From positions 1-25,149 of the forward strand of contig CAMDSS010000005.1 of assembly GCA_945907085.1 (NCBI GenBank): a stretch of DNA of 25,149 bases, given 5' to 3'. Position 1 is the first letter of the stretch. Every line of letters starts with the position of its first letter. The position numbers and the translations under genes are program-made. This DNA comes from Cyanobium sp. NIES-981 (lineage in GTDB: Bacteria; Cyanobacteriota; Cyanobacteriia; PCC-6307; Cyanobiaceae). The notes under the pieces are model-generated. The model was not told the origin of the DNA, made no database searches, and saw only the letters and a program-made list of their open reading frames with translations. Positions 1 through 8,011 of the stretch are shown here, piece after piece.

Positions 1-1
1 G

Positions 2-307
2 CGCTACCGCGAGTTAATCGAGGCAGGAGAACCCAGCTGGGCGGCCCAGATGCAGTGCTGGCAAGACTTTGGCCCAGTGGCCTGCCAACAGGCCCTGCAA
101 CGCTTTTGGGATCGGCAGGAGCGGGGCAACCACAACTGGACCCTGACCACCTATCTCCAGTTGGTGGAGTCCTATCGCGACCCCTGGGCGACCGGCAAAC
201 CACGCCGCCTGCCCTTGCTGGTTCTGGCCCGGGCAAACCAGGCGGAATCCCACAACCTCCACTGGCTCGACCCCATGGGACAGCCGGTACGGCAAACTTG
301 CCTTTGA
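2..307 (+). CDS. 3' end of an unidentified protein gene (5' end outside the window)
   Basis: The reading frame is open from base 2 to a TGA at 305-307, giving at least 101 residues, and it continues in frame upstream of the internal ATG at 50, so the gene is probably truncated by the window edge. The visible part is rich in Trp, Gln and Arg (for example WAAQMQCWQDFGP and NHNWTLTTYLQLVESY) and looks like a soluble, mainly helical segment. No signal peptide, membrane helix or catalytic motif can be seen. The next gene starts 16 bases downstream on the same strand, so the two are probably co-transcribed with trpS. I do not recognise the family. Coding status is inferred from the open frame, codon use and the compact spacing. 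Confidence 0.6.
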   Translation, partial: RYRELIEAGEPSWAAQMQCWQDFGPVACQQALQRFWDRQERGNHNWTLTTYLQLVESYRDPWATGKPRRLPLLVLARANQAESHNLHWLDPMGQPVRQTCL

Positions 308-323
308 TTGCAGGGCTGCGGCG

Positions 324-938
324 ATGGCCGACGACACAACTTCTTCTCGGCAGGACTTCCCCTCCCAAGGTGGCCGGGACCAGGAGTCCCGGGGACAAGA
401 AGGCCGCCAAGGCGGCAACCGTCAAGGGGGCAACCGGGAGCCGGGCGGATTTCGCATCCGCTTAAGCGACAACGAAATGCGGGCGGCCAGAACCGTGCAA
501 GAGACCTTCCAGCTGCGCTCCACCGTGGCCGCGCTTGGCTTCTCGATCCGCACAGTGGCCCAGATGTTGGAAGACGGCAAACTCGATGGGTTGGTCGCCG
601 AACAGCGGTCCCAAGGAGCGCCCCAGCGCCAAGGCGGTGGTGGCCGCCCCGAGGGACGCGGTCGTGATGGCGGTCAGGGTGGAGGTGGCCAAGGTGGTCG
701 CGGTCAAGGTGGTGGCGGCCAGGATCGCGCTCCCCGGGCCAACCCCTTCGCCCGGCCCAGCAAGCCCCCAGCGGCCGTCCCCGCCCCACCGGCCGACGAA
801 CCAGAACCCTCCATTGCAGAGCCTTCCGAGGCTGGTGCTTCCGAAGCTGAAGCATCCAATTCCGAACCTGCTGTGGCTGACGAACTGGCAGGCGGCCAAT
901 CCCAGGAGGGAGCCAGCGTTCAGACCAGCGAGGCCTGA
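324..938 (+). CDS. Gly/Arg/Gln-rich low-complexity protein with a small conserved-looking core
   Basis: A 204-residue protein in three parts. Residues 1-40 are a charged Gln/Gly/Arg tail (QEGRQGGNRQGGNRE). Residues about 41-94 form the only ordered-looking part, beginning FRIRLSDNEMRAARTVQE and ending in MLEDGKLDGL; it looks helical. Residues 96-135 are almost pure GGQ/RGG/GRG repeats, and residues 140-204 are a Pro/Ala then acidic Ser/Glu/Ala tail. RGG and GGQ tracts in other proteins often bind RNA or drive condensation, but nothing here proves that role. The gene sits 5 bases before trpS on the same strand, so co-expression with tryptophanyl-tRNA synthetase is likely. The repeats are biased enough that homology searches will give false matches. 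Function unknown. Confidence 0.8.
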   Translation: MADDTTSSRQDFPSQGGRDQESRGQEGRQGGNRQGGNREPGGFRIRLSDNEMRAARTVQETFQLRSTVAALGFSIRTVAQMLEDGKLDGLVAEQRSQGAPQRQGGGGRPEGRGRDGGQGGGGQGGRGQGGGGQDRAPRANPFARPSKPPAAVPAPPADEPEPSIAEPSEAGASEAEASNSEPAVADELAGGQSQEGASVQTSEA

Positions 939-943
939 TCTCG

Positions 944-1972
944 ATGCCACGGCCCAGGGTCCTTTCCGGTGTTCAGCCCACCGGCTCACTGCACTTGGGC
1001 AATTGGCTTGGGGCCATCCGCAATTGGGTCGACCTGCAAGCCACCCACGACACGTTTTTTTGCGTCGTGGACCTGCATGCCATCACCGTTCCCCACACCC
1101 CCGGCCAACTGGCCGAGGACACACTGACCACGGCGGCCCTCTACCTCGCCTGCGGCATTGATCCAGGGCAATCCACGGTTTTTGTGCAAAGCCATGTGGC
1201 TGCCCACAGCGAACTGTGCTGGCTCCTGAATTGCGTCACGCCGCTCAACTGGCTGGAGCGCATGATCCAGTTCAAGGAGAAGGCCATCAAGCAGGGCGAC
1301 CAGGTTTCCGTAGGCCTGCTGGACTACCCGATCTTGATGGCGGCCGACATCCTTCTCTATGGCGCCGATTTGGTGCCCGTCGGCGAAGACCAAAAACAGC
1401 ACCTGGAACTGGCCCGCGACATTGCCCAACAGCGGATCAATAGCCGTTTTGGCGGCAAAGACGAAGCCGGCGAAGAGATCGCCGTGCTCCAAGTGCCTGA
1501 GCCCCTGATCCTCAAAGAGGGCGCCCGGGTGATGAGCCTCACCGATGGCGCCAACAAAATGAGCAAAAGCGATCCCAATGAGGGATCCCGGATCAGCCTG
1601 CTTGACCCCCCTGAATTGATCACGAAAAAGATCAAACGGGCCAAGACCGATCCCACCATGGGCCTGGAATTTGGCAATCCTGACCGTCCGGAAGCCGACA
1701 ACCTGCTGGGTCTCTATGCCCTACTCAGTGGCAAGGGGCGTGCTGCAGCCCTAACGGAATGCGCCGACATGGGCTGGGGCAGCTTCAAGCCCCTGCTGGC
1801 CGAGGCGGCCGTGGCAGCTCTCAGCCCGATCCAAGGGCGTTACCGGGACCTTCGCGCGGAGCCTGGCTACCTGGAATCAGTCTTGAAAGCTGGCCAGCTC
1901 AAGGCCTCAGAGGTTGCCCAGGCAACGCTGCACAACGTTCGCTCCTCCCTGGGGTTTCTCGAGGCCTCCTAG
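944..1972 (+). CDS. trpS: Tryptophanyl-tRNA synthetase (TrpRS)
   Basis: Cytosolic class I aminoacyl-tRNA synthetase that activates tryptophan with ATP and charges tRNA(Trp). The 342-residue length is normal for the bacterial enzyme. The HIGH-type signature is TGSLHLGN at residues 13-20, close to the N-terminus as usual for TrpRS, and the KMSKS loop is exactly KMSKS at residues 205-209, followed by DPNEGSRISL. The segment LLDYPILMAADILLYGADLVPVG matches the family's substrate-pocket region in general character. The ATG at 944 fits the family N-terminus (VLSGVQPTG follows within a few residues). It follows the low-complexity protein gene by 5 bases, without a strong ribosome-binding site, which suggests translational coupling. 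It ends 36 bases before the convergent DUF2605 gene. Confidence 0.97.
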   Translation: MPRPRVLSGVQPTGSLHLGNWLGAIRNWVDLQATHDTFFCVVDLHAITVPHTPGQLAEDTLTTAALYLACGIDPGQSTVFVQSHVAAHSELCWLLNCVTPLNWLERMIQFKEKAIKQGDQVSVGLLDYPILMAADILLYGADLVPVGEDQKQHLELARDIAQQRINSRFGGKDEAGEEIAVLQVPEPLILKEGARVMSLTDGANKMSKSDPNEGSRISLLDPPELITKKIKRAKTDPTMGLEFGNPDRPEADNLLGLYALLSGKGRAAALTECADMGWGSFKPLLAEAAVAALSPIQGRYRDLRAEPGYLESVLKAGQLKASEVAQATLHNVRSSLGFLEAS

Positions 1973-2008
1973 GTCGGGGATGCCCCGGATCTGTCCAGAC
2001 CAAGGCGC

Positions 2009-2359
2009 CTAGAAGCCCTTGGCCGTCTCAGGCAGCTGCACGCCAGAGCGGCGCAAATTCGACGACAGCGTCCAAACCGAGAGCACCAGCTGATGCCACG
2101 GAGCCAGGGTTGCCATCTCCAGGGCCATGGGAGCCGGCGTGGCCTGGCGCAGGCTGCTAGCCGCTGCCAGTTCGCGATTGGCAAGCTCCAACTTGTCGCG
2201 CAGAACCAGACGGTCGGCCTCGGGCATCACGGCATCGGGGCAGTGGTCCAAAAGCACCACCCCGCGGGCAAACCAATGGCGGAAATCGTCGAACAACGAT
2301 TCCAGCAACCCATCCAGCAGGTCCCCTGCAGGCTCTTGATTTGGGGAAGAAAAAACCAT
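2009..2359 (-). CDS. DUF2605 family protein
   Basis: A 116-residue soluble protein that I assign to DUF2605, a small family found mainly in cyanobacteria and without a known function. The basis is the segment LLESLFDDFRHWFARG, then LLDHCPD, and the C-terminal part with MATLAPWHQLVLSVWTLS; these follow the family pattern as I know it, though I could not run a profile search. It looks all-helical, with no signal peptide or membrane segment. The gene is on the opposite strand between trpS and thrS, ending 36 bases from trpS and starting 56 bases from the thrS start, so it shares a short divergent promoter region with thrS. The ATG at 2357-2359 is the natural start. Confidence 0.8.
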   Translation of the reverse strand: MVFSSPNQEPAGDLLDGLLESLFDDFRHWFARGVVLLDHCPDAVMPEADRLVLRDKLELANRELAAASSLRQATPAPMALEMATLAPWHQLVLSVWTLSSNLRRSGVQLPETAKGF

Positions 2360-2415
2360 GCCTACAAGCCTAGGGGCGCTGCGTAGGATCCATTTCCGCC
2401 CGTCATCGCTGATCT

Positions 2416-4224
2416 GTGTCCGCGCCCGTTACCAGCCCCGAGCCGGCTCCGATCGCCCTCCCCAAAACCAGCGAGAGCGCTGAGCTCCTCAAGATCCGCC
2501 ACTCCATGAGCCATGTGATGGCCATGGCGGTCCAAAAGCTGTTTCCAGCGGCCCGGGTGACCATTGGCCCCTGGACCGAGAACGGCTTCTACTACGACTT
2601 CGACAACCCGGATCCGTTCACCGAAGCCGATCTCAAGGCCATCAAAAAAGAGATGGGCAAGATCATTGGTCGCCGCTTGCCCCTGGAGCGCATCGCGGTG
2701 ACCCGCGAGGAGGCCGAAGCCAAGATCAGGGCCCAGAACGAGCCCTACAAGCTGGAAATCCTGGAGGGTTTGCAGGAACCGATCACCCTGTACACCCTCG
2801 GCGACCAGTGGTGGGATCTCTGCGCAGGCCCCCACGTGGCCAACACCAGCGAACTCAATCCCAAGGCCTTCGAGCTCGAAAGCGTGGCCGGCGCCTACTG
2901 GCGCGGCGATGAGACCAAGGCCCAGCTGCAACGGATCTACGGCACGGCCTGGGAAACCGCTGAACAACTGGCCGAATACCAACGCCGCAAGGAAGAGGCC
3001 CTGCGCCGCGACCACCGCCGCCTCGGCAAAGATCTCGACCTCTTCTCAATCGAAGACGAGGCAGGCGCTGGGTTGGTGTTTTGGCACCCCCGGGGGGCCC
3101 GCATGCGGCTCCTCATCGAAGACTTCTGGCGCCAAACCCACTTCGCCGACGGTTACGAGCTGCTCTATACCCCCCACGTGGCCGACATCAGCCTCTGGAA
3201 AACCTCTGGACACCTCGACTTTTATGCCGAGAGCATGTTTGGCCCGATGCAGGTTGATGAGCGGGAATACCAGCTCAGACCCATGAACTGCCCGTTCCAC
3301 GTTCTCACCTACGCAAGCACCCTGCGCAGCTACCGGGAACTGCCAATTCGCTGGGCGGAACTCGGCACCGTTTACCGGTACGAACGGCCCGGGGTGATGC
3401 ACGGCCTGATGCGGGTGCGGGGCTTCACCCAGGACGATGCCCACGTGTTCTGCCTACCCGAGCAGATTGGCGACGAAATCCTGCGGGTTCTGAACCTCAC
3501 CGAAACCATCCTCAGCACCTTTGATTTCAAGACCTACGAAATCAACCTCTCCACCCGCCCAGAGAAATCGATTGGCGATGACGCCGTCTGGGATCTGGCC
3601 ACCAAAGGGTTGATTGATGCCCTCGATCGCAAGGGTTGGAGCTACAAAATTGATGAGGGCGGCGGCGCGTTCTACGGCCCCAAAATTGACCTCAAAATTG
3701 AGGATGCCATTGGCCGGATGTGGCAGTGCTCCACCATCCAGCTCGATTTCAACCTTCCTGAACGCTTTGACCTGAACTACGTGGCCGCCGATGGTTCCAG
3801 GCAGCGCCCGATCATGATCCACCGGGCCATCTTCGGATCCCTCGAGAGGTTCTTCGGGATCATGACCGAGAACTACGCCGGCGACTTCCCCTTCTGGCTG
3901 GCCCCCGAACAGGTCCGCCTGCTGCCCGTCACCGATGAGGTGGTTCCCTACGCGGAAGATCTTTTAAGCCGGCTGAAAGCTGCCGGCATTCGCGCCAGCC
4001 TGGATCGCAGCGGCGACAGACTGGGCAAACTGATCCGCACTGGCGAACAGCAGAAAATCCCAGTGCTGGCCGTGATCGGAGCCAAGGAAGCAGAAGACCA
4101 CGCCGTGAGCCTGCGCAGCCGCCGCGATGGCGACCTGGGCAGTGTGGCAATCAACGCCCTCCTCGAAGCCGGCCAAGAAGCCAACCAGACTCGAGCAGCT
4201 CGGCTCAACCTGCCGGCGGCCTGA
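2416..4224 (+). CDS. thrS: Threonyl-tRNA synthetase (ThrRS), lacking the N-terminal TGS domain
   Basis: Class II synthetase that charges tRNA(Thr) and removes mischarged serine. At 602 residues it is shorter than the E. coli enzyme (642) because it has no TGS domain: after about 25 Pro/Ser-rich residues it goes straight into the editing domain. The editing site is complete, with HSMSH (H29, H33) and CAGPH (C136, H140). The catalytic zinc ligands are present as C292 (MNCPFH), H343 (DDAHVF) and H469 (IHRAIFGS), with the same 51- and 126-residue spacing as C334/H385/H511 of the E. coli enzyme. Motif 2 is RYERPGVMHGLMRVRGFTQ. The C-terminal anticodon-binding domain starts near residue 495. The start is a GTG, and no in-frame ATG lies nearby upstream. 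glk follows 13 bases after the stop. Confidence 0.97.
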   Translation: MSAPVTSPEPAPIALPKTSESAELLKIRHSMSHVMAMAVQKLFPAARVTIGPWTENGFYYDFDNPDPFTEADLKAIKKEMGKIIGRRLPLERIAVTREEAEAKIRAQNEPYKLEILEGLQEPITLYTLGDQWWDLCAGPHVANTSELNPKAFELESVAGAYWRGDETKAQLQRIYGTAWETAEQLAEYQRRKEEALRRDHRRLGKDLDLFSIEDEAGAGLVFWHPRGARMRLLIEDFWRQTHFADGYELLYTPHVADISLWKTSGHLDFYAESMFGPMQVDEREYQLRPMNCPFHVLTYASTLRSYRELPIRWAELGTVYRYERPGVMHGLMRVRGFTQDDAHVFCLPEQIGDEILRVLNLTETILSTFDFKTYEINLSTRPEKSIGDDAVWDLATKGLIDALDRKGWSYKIDEGGGAFYGPKIDLKIEDAIGRMWQCSTIQLDFNLPERFDLNYVAADGSRQRPIMIHRAIFGSLERFFGIMTENYAGDFPFWLAPEQVRLLPVTDEVVPYAEDLLSRLKAAGIRASLDRSGDRLGKLIRTGEQQKIPVLAVIGAKEAEDHAVSLRSRRDGDLGSVAINALLEAGQEANQTRAARLNLPAA

Positions 4225-4237
4225 CGCCCCCATCACG

Positions 4238-5248
4238 ATGACCACGGTTCTTGCTGGCGATATCGGTGGTACGAAGACCCTCCTGGGGCTCTATCGCAGC
4301 GAAGGGAAGGGCGGTCCCCTCACCTGCATCCGATCCGAGCACTATCGCTCCGCCGACTGGCCCGACCTGGCCCCGATGGCCAGCGAATTTCTGGGGGGCG
4401 ACCGACCCGAAGCCGCCTGTTTTGCCGTGGCCGGACCGGTACGCCACGGCAAAGCCCAGCTCACCAACCTGACCTGGAGGCTGGATCAAGACGAGCTCGC
4501 CGCCGCGACGGGCATCGCCCAGGTGGAGTTGGTCAATGATTTCGCCGTGCTGATCTATGGCCTTCCCCATCTCGGTGCCCCCCAGGTGGCCGCCATCAAG
4601 CCGGGCCAAGCCGATCCATCCGGTCCCCTGCTGGTGATCGGCGCCGGCACGGGCCTGGGAGTGGCCTACGGCATCCCGACGCCGTCGGGCCTGGTGGCCA
4701 TGGCCAGTGAGGGGGCCCACGCTGAATTTGCCGCCCATAGCCAAGCGGATTGGGAGCTCAGGCAGTGGCTGGCCTCCGACCTTGGCTTGGATCGGGTCTC
4801 CACCGAACGGGTGGTGAGTGCCACGGGCCTGGGCCATGGGGCCCGCTTTCTGCTCGCCCACGAAGCCTCCGACAACCATCCCCTGCATGGGGTTGCCGAG
4901 GATTGGCTGCAACCAGGGGCGGGCGATGCCGATTTGCCCGCGGAAGTGGCTCGACTGGCAGCTGCCCAGGATCCCCTGGCGATCAAAGCCCTCGACCGCT
5001 GGCTCGGCCTCTACGGCAGCGTCTGCGGTGACCTCGCCCTGGCTGGTCTGTGCACCGGCGGCATCTGGCTTGCCGGCGGTACCGCCTCAAAGCTGCTGCC
5101 CCAACTCCAATCGGCCCGCTTTGTAGATGCCTTTCTGCGCAAAGGTCGCCTCGGAGCCGTTTTAGAACCCATCCCCATCACGGCCATCACCGATTCGGCG
5201 ATCGGCCAATTCAGCGCCGCCTGTCGGGCCCGCATGCTTACCGCCTAA
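4238..5248 (+). CDS. glk: Glucokinase (Glk family)
   Basis: Phosphorylates glucose to glucose 6-phosphate with ATP, feeding glycolysis, the oxidative pentose phosphate pathway or glycogen turnover. The 336-residue protein shows the phosphate-1 motif DIGGTKT (residues 8-14), the catalytic aspartate in VNDFAV (D101), the phosphate-2 loop GAGTGLG (135-141) and the sugar-contacting segment SEGAHAEF (157-164) typical of the E. coli Glk family rather than the ROK family. I chose the ATG at 4238 because the kinase fold begins five residues later; the frame stays open back into thrS, but that extension only mirrors thrS coding. It lies 13 bases after thrS and 53 bases before thrB, so a thrS-glk-thrB transcript is likely. 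Confidence 0.93.
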   Translation: MTTVLAGDIGGTKTLLGLYRSEGKGGPLTCIRSEHYRSADWPDLAPMASEFLGGDRPEAACFAVAGPVRHGKAQLTNLTWRLDQDELAAATGIAQVELVNDFAVLIYGLPHLGAPQVAAIKPGQADPSGPLLVIGAGTGLGVAYGIPTPSGLVAMASEGAHAEFAAHSQADWELRQWLASDLGLDRVSTERVVSATGLGHGARFLLAHEASDNHPLHGVAEDWLQPGAGDADLPAEVARLAAAQDPLAIKALDRWLGLYGSVCGDLALAGLCTGGIWLAGGTASKLLPQLQSARFVDAFLRKGRLGAVLEPIPITAITDSAIGQFSAACRARMLTA

Positions 5249-5277
5249 GAACAACGCCTAAGAACTCCGCCTGAGAC
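5242..5277. repeat. Three tandem 13-base repeats over and after the glk stop codon
   Basis: The unit CGCCTAAGAAC occurs exactly at 5242-5252 and 5255-5265, and a degenerate copy CGCCTGAGAC lies at 5268-5277. The period is 13 bases. The first copy contains the glk TAA. Because 13 is not a multiple of three, the TAA, TAA and TGA of the three copies fall in all three reading frames. It looks like slippage-type duplication. Confidence 0.75.
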
Positions 5278-5301
5278 ACTGGGCCCAGCAGACGATTTTG
5301 T

Positions 5302-6252
5302 ATGGGGCGCCCCCGGGTTGGACAAGGGGTTCAAGTTCATGTTCCCGCCACAACAGCCAATGTGGGGCCTGGCTTTGATTGCCTGGGCGCCGCCCTTCAA
5401 CTCGACAACGTGTTCGAGATGCGCTGCATCGAAGGGGGCAGCGAACGCTTCGATCTGATTATCGAAGGAACAGAAGGTGCCCACCTGCGCGGCGGCCCCG
5501 ACAACCTCGTGTACCGGGCCGCCCAGCGGGTTTGGAAGGAAGCCGGAGAAGAGCCCGTGGCCCTGGAAGCCAGGGTGCGCCTGGCCGTTCCCCCGGCCCG
5601 GGGACTGGGCAGCAGTGCCACGGCGATTGTGGCTGGATTAATGGGGGCCAATGCCCTGGTGGGCGAACCCCTGAGCAAGGAGAAACTCCTGGAGTTGGCC
5701 ATCGACATCGAAGGCCACCCGGACAACGTGGTGCCATCCCTGGTGGGAGGCCTCTGCATGACCGCCAAGGCCGCGTCCCACCGCTGGCGGGTGGTGCGCT
5801 GTGAATGGTCTCCGGCGGTGCAGGCCGTCGTGGCCATTCCAGCCATTCGCCTCACCACCAGTGAGGCCCGCCGGGCCATGCCCAAGGCCATTCCCGTGGG
5901 CGATGCGGTGATCAATCTGGGCTCCCTCACCCTGCTGCTTCAGGGCCTGCGCACCGGCAATGGTGACCTGATTACCGATGGCATGCACGACCGCCTCCAT
6001 GAGCCCTACCGCTGGGGCCTCATCCCCGGCGGCAAAGCCGTCCGAGAGGCAGCCATCCAGGCTGGGGCTTGGGGCTGCGTGATCAGCGGCGCCGGGCCCA
6101 GCCTGCTCGCCCTTTGCAAGCCCGATAGCGCCCCAGCGGTGAGCCAGGCCATGGTGCGGGCCTGGCACCAGGCCGGGGTCGAATCCCGTTCGGAGGTGCT
6201 GGCCATCCAACAGGAGGGCAGCAGCTGGCTGAACCTGCCAGACAAGCTCTAG
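5302..6252 (+). CDS. thrB: Homoserine kinase
   Basis: GHMP-family kinase that phosphorylates L-homoserine to O-phosphohomoserine, the precursor for threonine synthase. The 316-residue length is normal. The N-terminal HVPATTANVGPGFDCLG (residues 13-29) is the family's first conserved block, and the ATP-binding loop is PPARGLGSSATA (97-108). Further family features are EGHPDNVVPSLVGG and the C-terminal GAGPSLLAL glycine-rich motif. The ATG at 5302 puts 12 residues before the first block; it has no strong ribosome-binding site. Threonine made through ThrB supplies ThrRS, encoded two genes upstream, so the grouping is metabolically coherent, although this may simply be ancestral cyanobacterial gene order. 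Confidence 0.95.
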   Translation: MGRPRVGQGVQVHVPATTANVGPGFDCLGAALQLDNVFEMRCIEGGSERFDLIIEGTEGAHLRGGPDNLVYRAAQRVWKEAGEEPVALEARVRLAVPPARGLGSSATAIVAGLMGANALVGEPLSKEKLLELAIDIEGHPDNVVPSLVGGLCMTAKAASHRWRVVRCEWSPAVQAVVAIPAIRLTTSEARRAMPKAIPVGDAVINLGSLTLLLQGLRTGNGDLITDGMHDRLHEPYRWGLIPGGKAVREAAIQAGAWGCVISGAGPSLLALCKPDSAPAVSQAMVRAWHQAGVESRSEVLAIQQEGSSWLNLPDKL

Positions 6253-6276
6253 ACCGGGCCCGACAAGCCCTAGACC
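6241..6276. repeat. In-frame 21-base tandem duplication of the thrB stop region
   Basis: GACAAGCTCTAGACC (6241-6255) is repeated as GACAAGCCCTAGACC (6262-6276), with one mismatch and an offset of 21 bases (seven codons). The first copy holds the thrB TAG at 6250-6252; the second carries another TAG at 6271-6273 in the same frame. Confidence 0.75.
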
Positions 6277-6352
6277 AGCCGTCCCCGTGGGTACTTTTAC
6301 TCAGGCCCCCAGGGGCGACTGATAGATTTCTTTTGGCTGTACTGGGGCTGTA

Positions 6353-7894
6353 ATGGACGCCAATCTTCCCCTTCAGACCGCATCCTTTCCCTGGCTGAGT
6401 TTGATCGTGCTGCTGCCGGCGGCAGCAGCCCTGTTGATGCCGCTCCTGCCCGGCGATGGCAGCGATCCAAAGGGGCCTCGCACCCTTGCCCTGGTAGTCC
6501 TCCTGGCCGACCTGGTGTTGATGCTGGTGGCCTTCAGCCAGCATTTCGATGGCGCAGAGAGTGGCTTGCAACTTGTCGAGCGGGTCAGCTGGGTTCCAGC
6601 CCTCGGCCTCGAATGGTCCTTGGCAGCCGACGGCCTGTCGGCCCCTCTGGTGGTGCTCTCGGGCTTGGTCACCCTGCTGTCGGTGGCCGCCAGCTGGAAC
6701 ATTCAGCGCAAAACCAGGCTGTATTTCGGCCTGATGCTGCTTCAGGCCTCAGCCCAAGGCCTGGTCTTTCTCTCCCAGGATTTCCTGCTGTTTTTCCTCT
6801 CCTGGGAATTGGAGCTGGTGCCTGTCTATCTGCTGATTGCCATCTGGGGCGGCAAGCAGAGGCAATATGCGGCCACCAAGTTCATCCTCTACACGGCGAC
6901 AGCCTCCCTGCTGATCCTGTTGAGCGGATTGGCCCTGGCCTTCTCGGGTGACACCGTCAGCTTCAACCTCTCCGACCTCGCCACCCGCTCGCCGGGGGGC
7001 ACCTTTGGCCTGCTCTGTTACCTGGGTTTCCTAATTGGCTTTGGCGTCAAGCTGCCGATCTTCCCCCTGCACACCTGGCTTCCCGATGCCCACGGGGAGG
7101 CGAATGCACCGGTGTCGATGTTGCTGGCTGGGGTGTTGCTGAAGATGGGCGGCTATGCCCTGCTGCGATTCAACGTGCAGATGCTCCCAGAGGTCCATCT
7201 CACCTTGGCGCCAGCCTTGATCGTGCTGGGAATCGTCAATATCGTCTACGGGGCCCTCAACGCCTTCGCCCAAGACAACGTCAAACGAAGGATCGCCTGC
7301 AGCTCGGTGAGCCATATGGGCTTTGTGCTCGTGGGCATTGGGGCCATTGATGCCCTGGGCATCAGCGGAGCCATGCTGCAAATGATTAGCCATGGCTTGA
7401 TTGCGGCGTCGTTGTTCTTTGCCACGGGGGTTTTCCACGACCGCACCAAGACCCTCTCGATTCCCAACATGGGCGGATTGGCCAAGGCCCTGCCCATCAC
7501 CTTTGCCTTTTTCCTAGCCAGCTCCCTGGCCTCCCTGGCCCTGCCTGGCATGAGTGGCTTTGTCAGCGAGATCACCGTGTTCCTCGGCGTGACCTCCAAC
7601 GACAGCTTCACCATTGGCTTCCGGGTGATCACGATTGTGCTGGCGGCCATCGGCCTCGTGCTCACGCCGATTTACTTGCTCTCCCTGTGCCGCCGGGTCT
7701 TCTTTGGTCCGCGGATTCCGGCCTTGGCCGTGGTGGGCGACATGACCCCCCGGGAACTGGTGATCGGCCTCACCCTGCTGGTGCCAACCCTGGTGATTGG
7801 CTTCTGGCCGCGGGTCGCGATCGATTTCTACGAAGCCAGCACCAATGCCCTGGCAACGGAGTTGTCCAACACGGCCCTGATTGCCCTCAGCTAG
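6353..7894 (+). CDS. ndhD: NAD(P)H-quinone oxidoreductase subunit 4 (NdhD)
   Basis: Membrane subunit of the cyanobacterial NDH-1 complex, homologous to NuoM/ND4, which takes part in proton pumping during respiration and cyclic electron flow around photosystem I in the thylakoid membrane. The 513-residue protein is almost entirely hydrophobic and can hold about 14 helices. Key residues of the antiporter-like fold are visible: the glutamate in SWELELVPVY (E152), the broken-helix lysine in GFGVKLPIFPLHTWLPDAH (K233, with H240), and LLKMGGYALLRF (K264). Which NdhD paralogue (NDH-1L or a CO2-uptake form) this is cannot be settled by eye. It lies 100 bases after thrB; that gap holds the stop-region duplication but no promoter I can defend. 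Confidence 0.95.
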   Translation: MDANLPLQTASFPWLSLIVLLPAAAALLMPLLPGDGSDPKGPRTLALVVLLADLVLMLVAFSQHFDGAESGLQLVERVSWVPALGLEWSLAADGLSAPLVVLSGLVTLLSVAASWNIQRKTRLYFGLMLLQASAQGLVFLSQDFLLFFLSWELELVPVYLLIAIWGGKQRQYAATKFILYTATASLLILLSGLALAFSGDTVSFNLSDLATRSPGGTFGLLCYLGFLIGFGVKLPIFPLHTWLPDAHGEANAPVSMLLAGVLLKMGGYALLRFNVQMLPEVHLTLAPALIVLGIVNIVYGALNAFAQDNVKRRIACSSVSHMGFVLVGIGAIDALGISGAMLQMISHGLIAASLFFATGVFHDRTKTLSIPNMGGLAKALPITFAFFLASSLASLALPGMSGFVSEITVFLGVTSNDSFTIGFRVITIVLAAIGLVLTPIYLLSLCRRVFFGPRIPALAVVGDMTPRELVIGLTLLVPTLVIGFWPRVAIDFYEASTNALATELSNTALIALS

Positions 7895-7952
7895 TCCAAA
7901 TCAACCATCACCCGACCAACCCCTAACGACCAGTTCTTCGGGTAAACCGCCC

Positions 7953-7976
7953 TCGGGCACCCTGCTGAGTGCCCGA
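7953..7976. other. Eight-base-pair hairpin between ndhD and prlC, possible terminator
   Basis: TCGGGCAC (7953-7960) and GTGCCCGA (7969-7976) form a perfect 8-bp stem with an eight-base loop in the 117-base gap after ndhD. No T-rich tract follows, so a classical intrinsic terminator is not supported; it could be a stabilising 3' end structure or act without a U tract. Confidence 0.45.
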
Positions 7977-8011
7977 ACAATCAGCTGGAATAGGGGCACC
8001 AGAGCAACTCC

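Noticed and set aside
172..855. Long minus-strand open frame opposite the low-complexity gene and the partial gene
   Set aside because: Composition is dominated by Arg/Gly/Pro/His from the complementary strand of a GC-rich repeat; no domain or plausible start; the plus strand explains the region.
4127..4237. Upstream extension of the glk frame into thrS
   Set aside because: It overlaps thrS coding in another frame, and the kinase fold starts right after the ATG at 4238.
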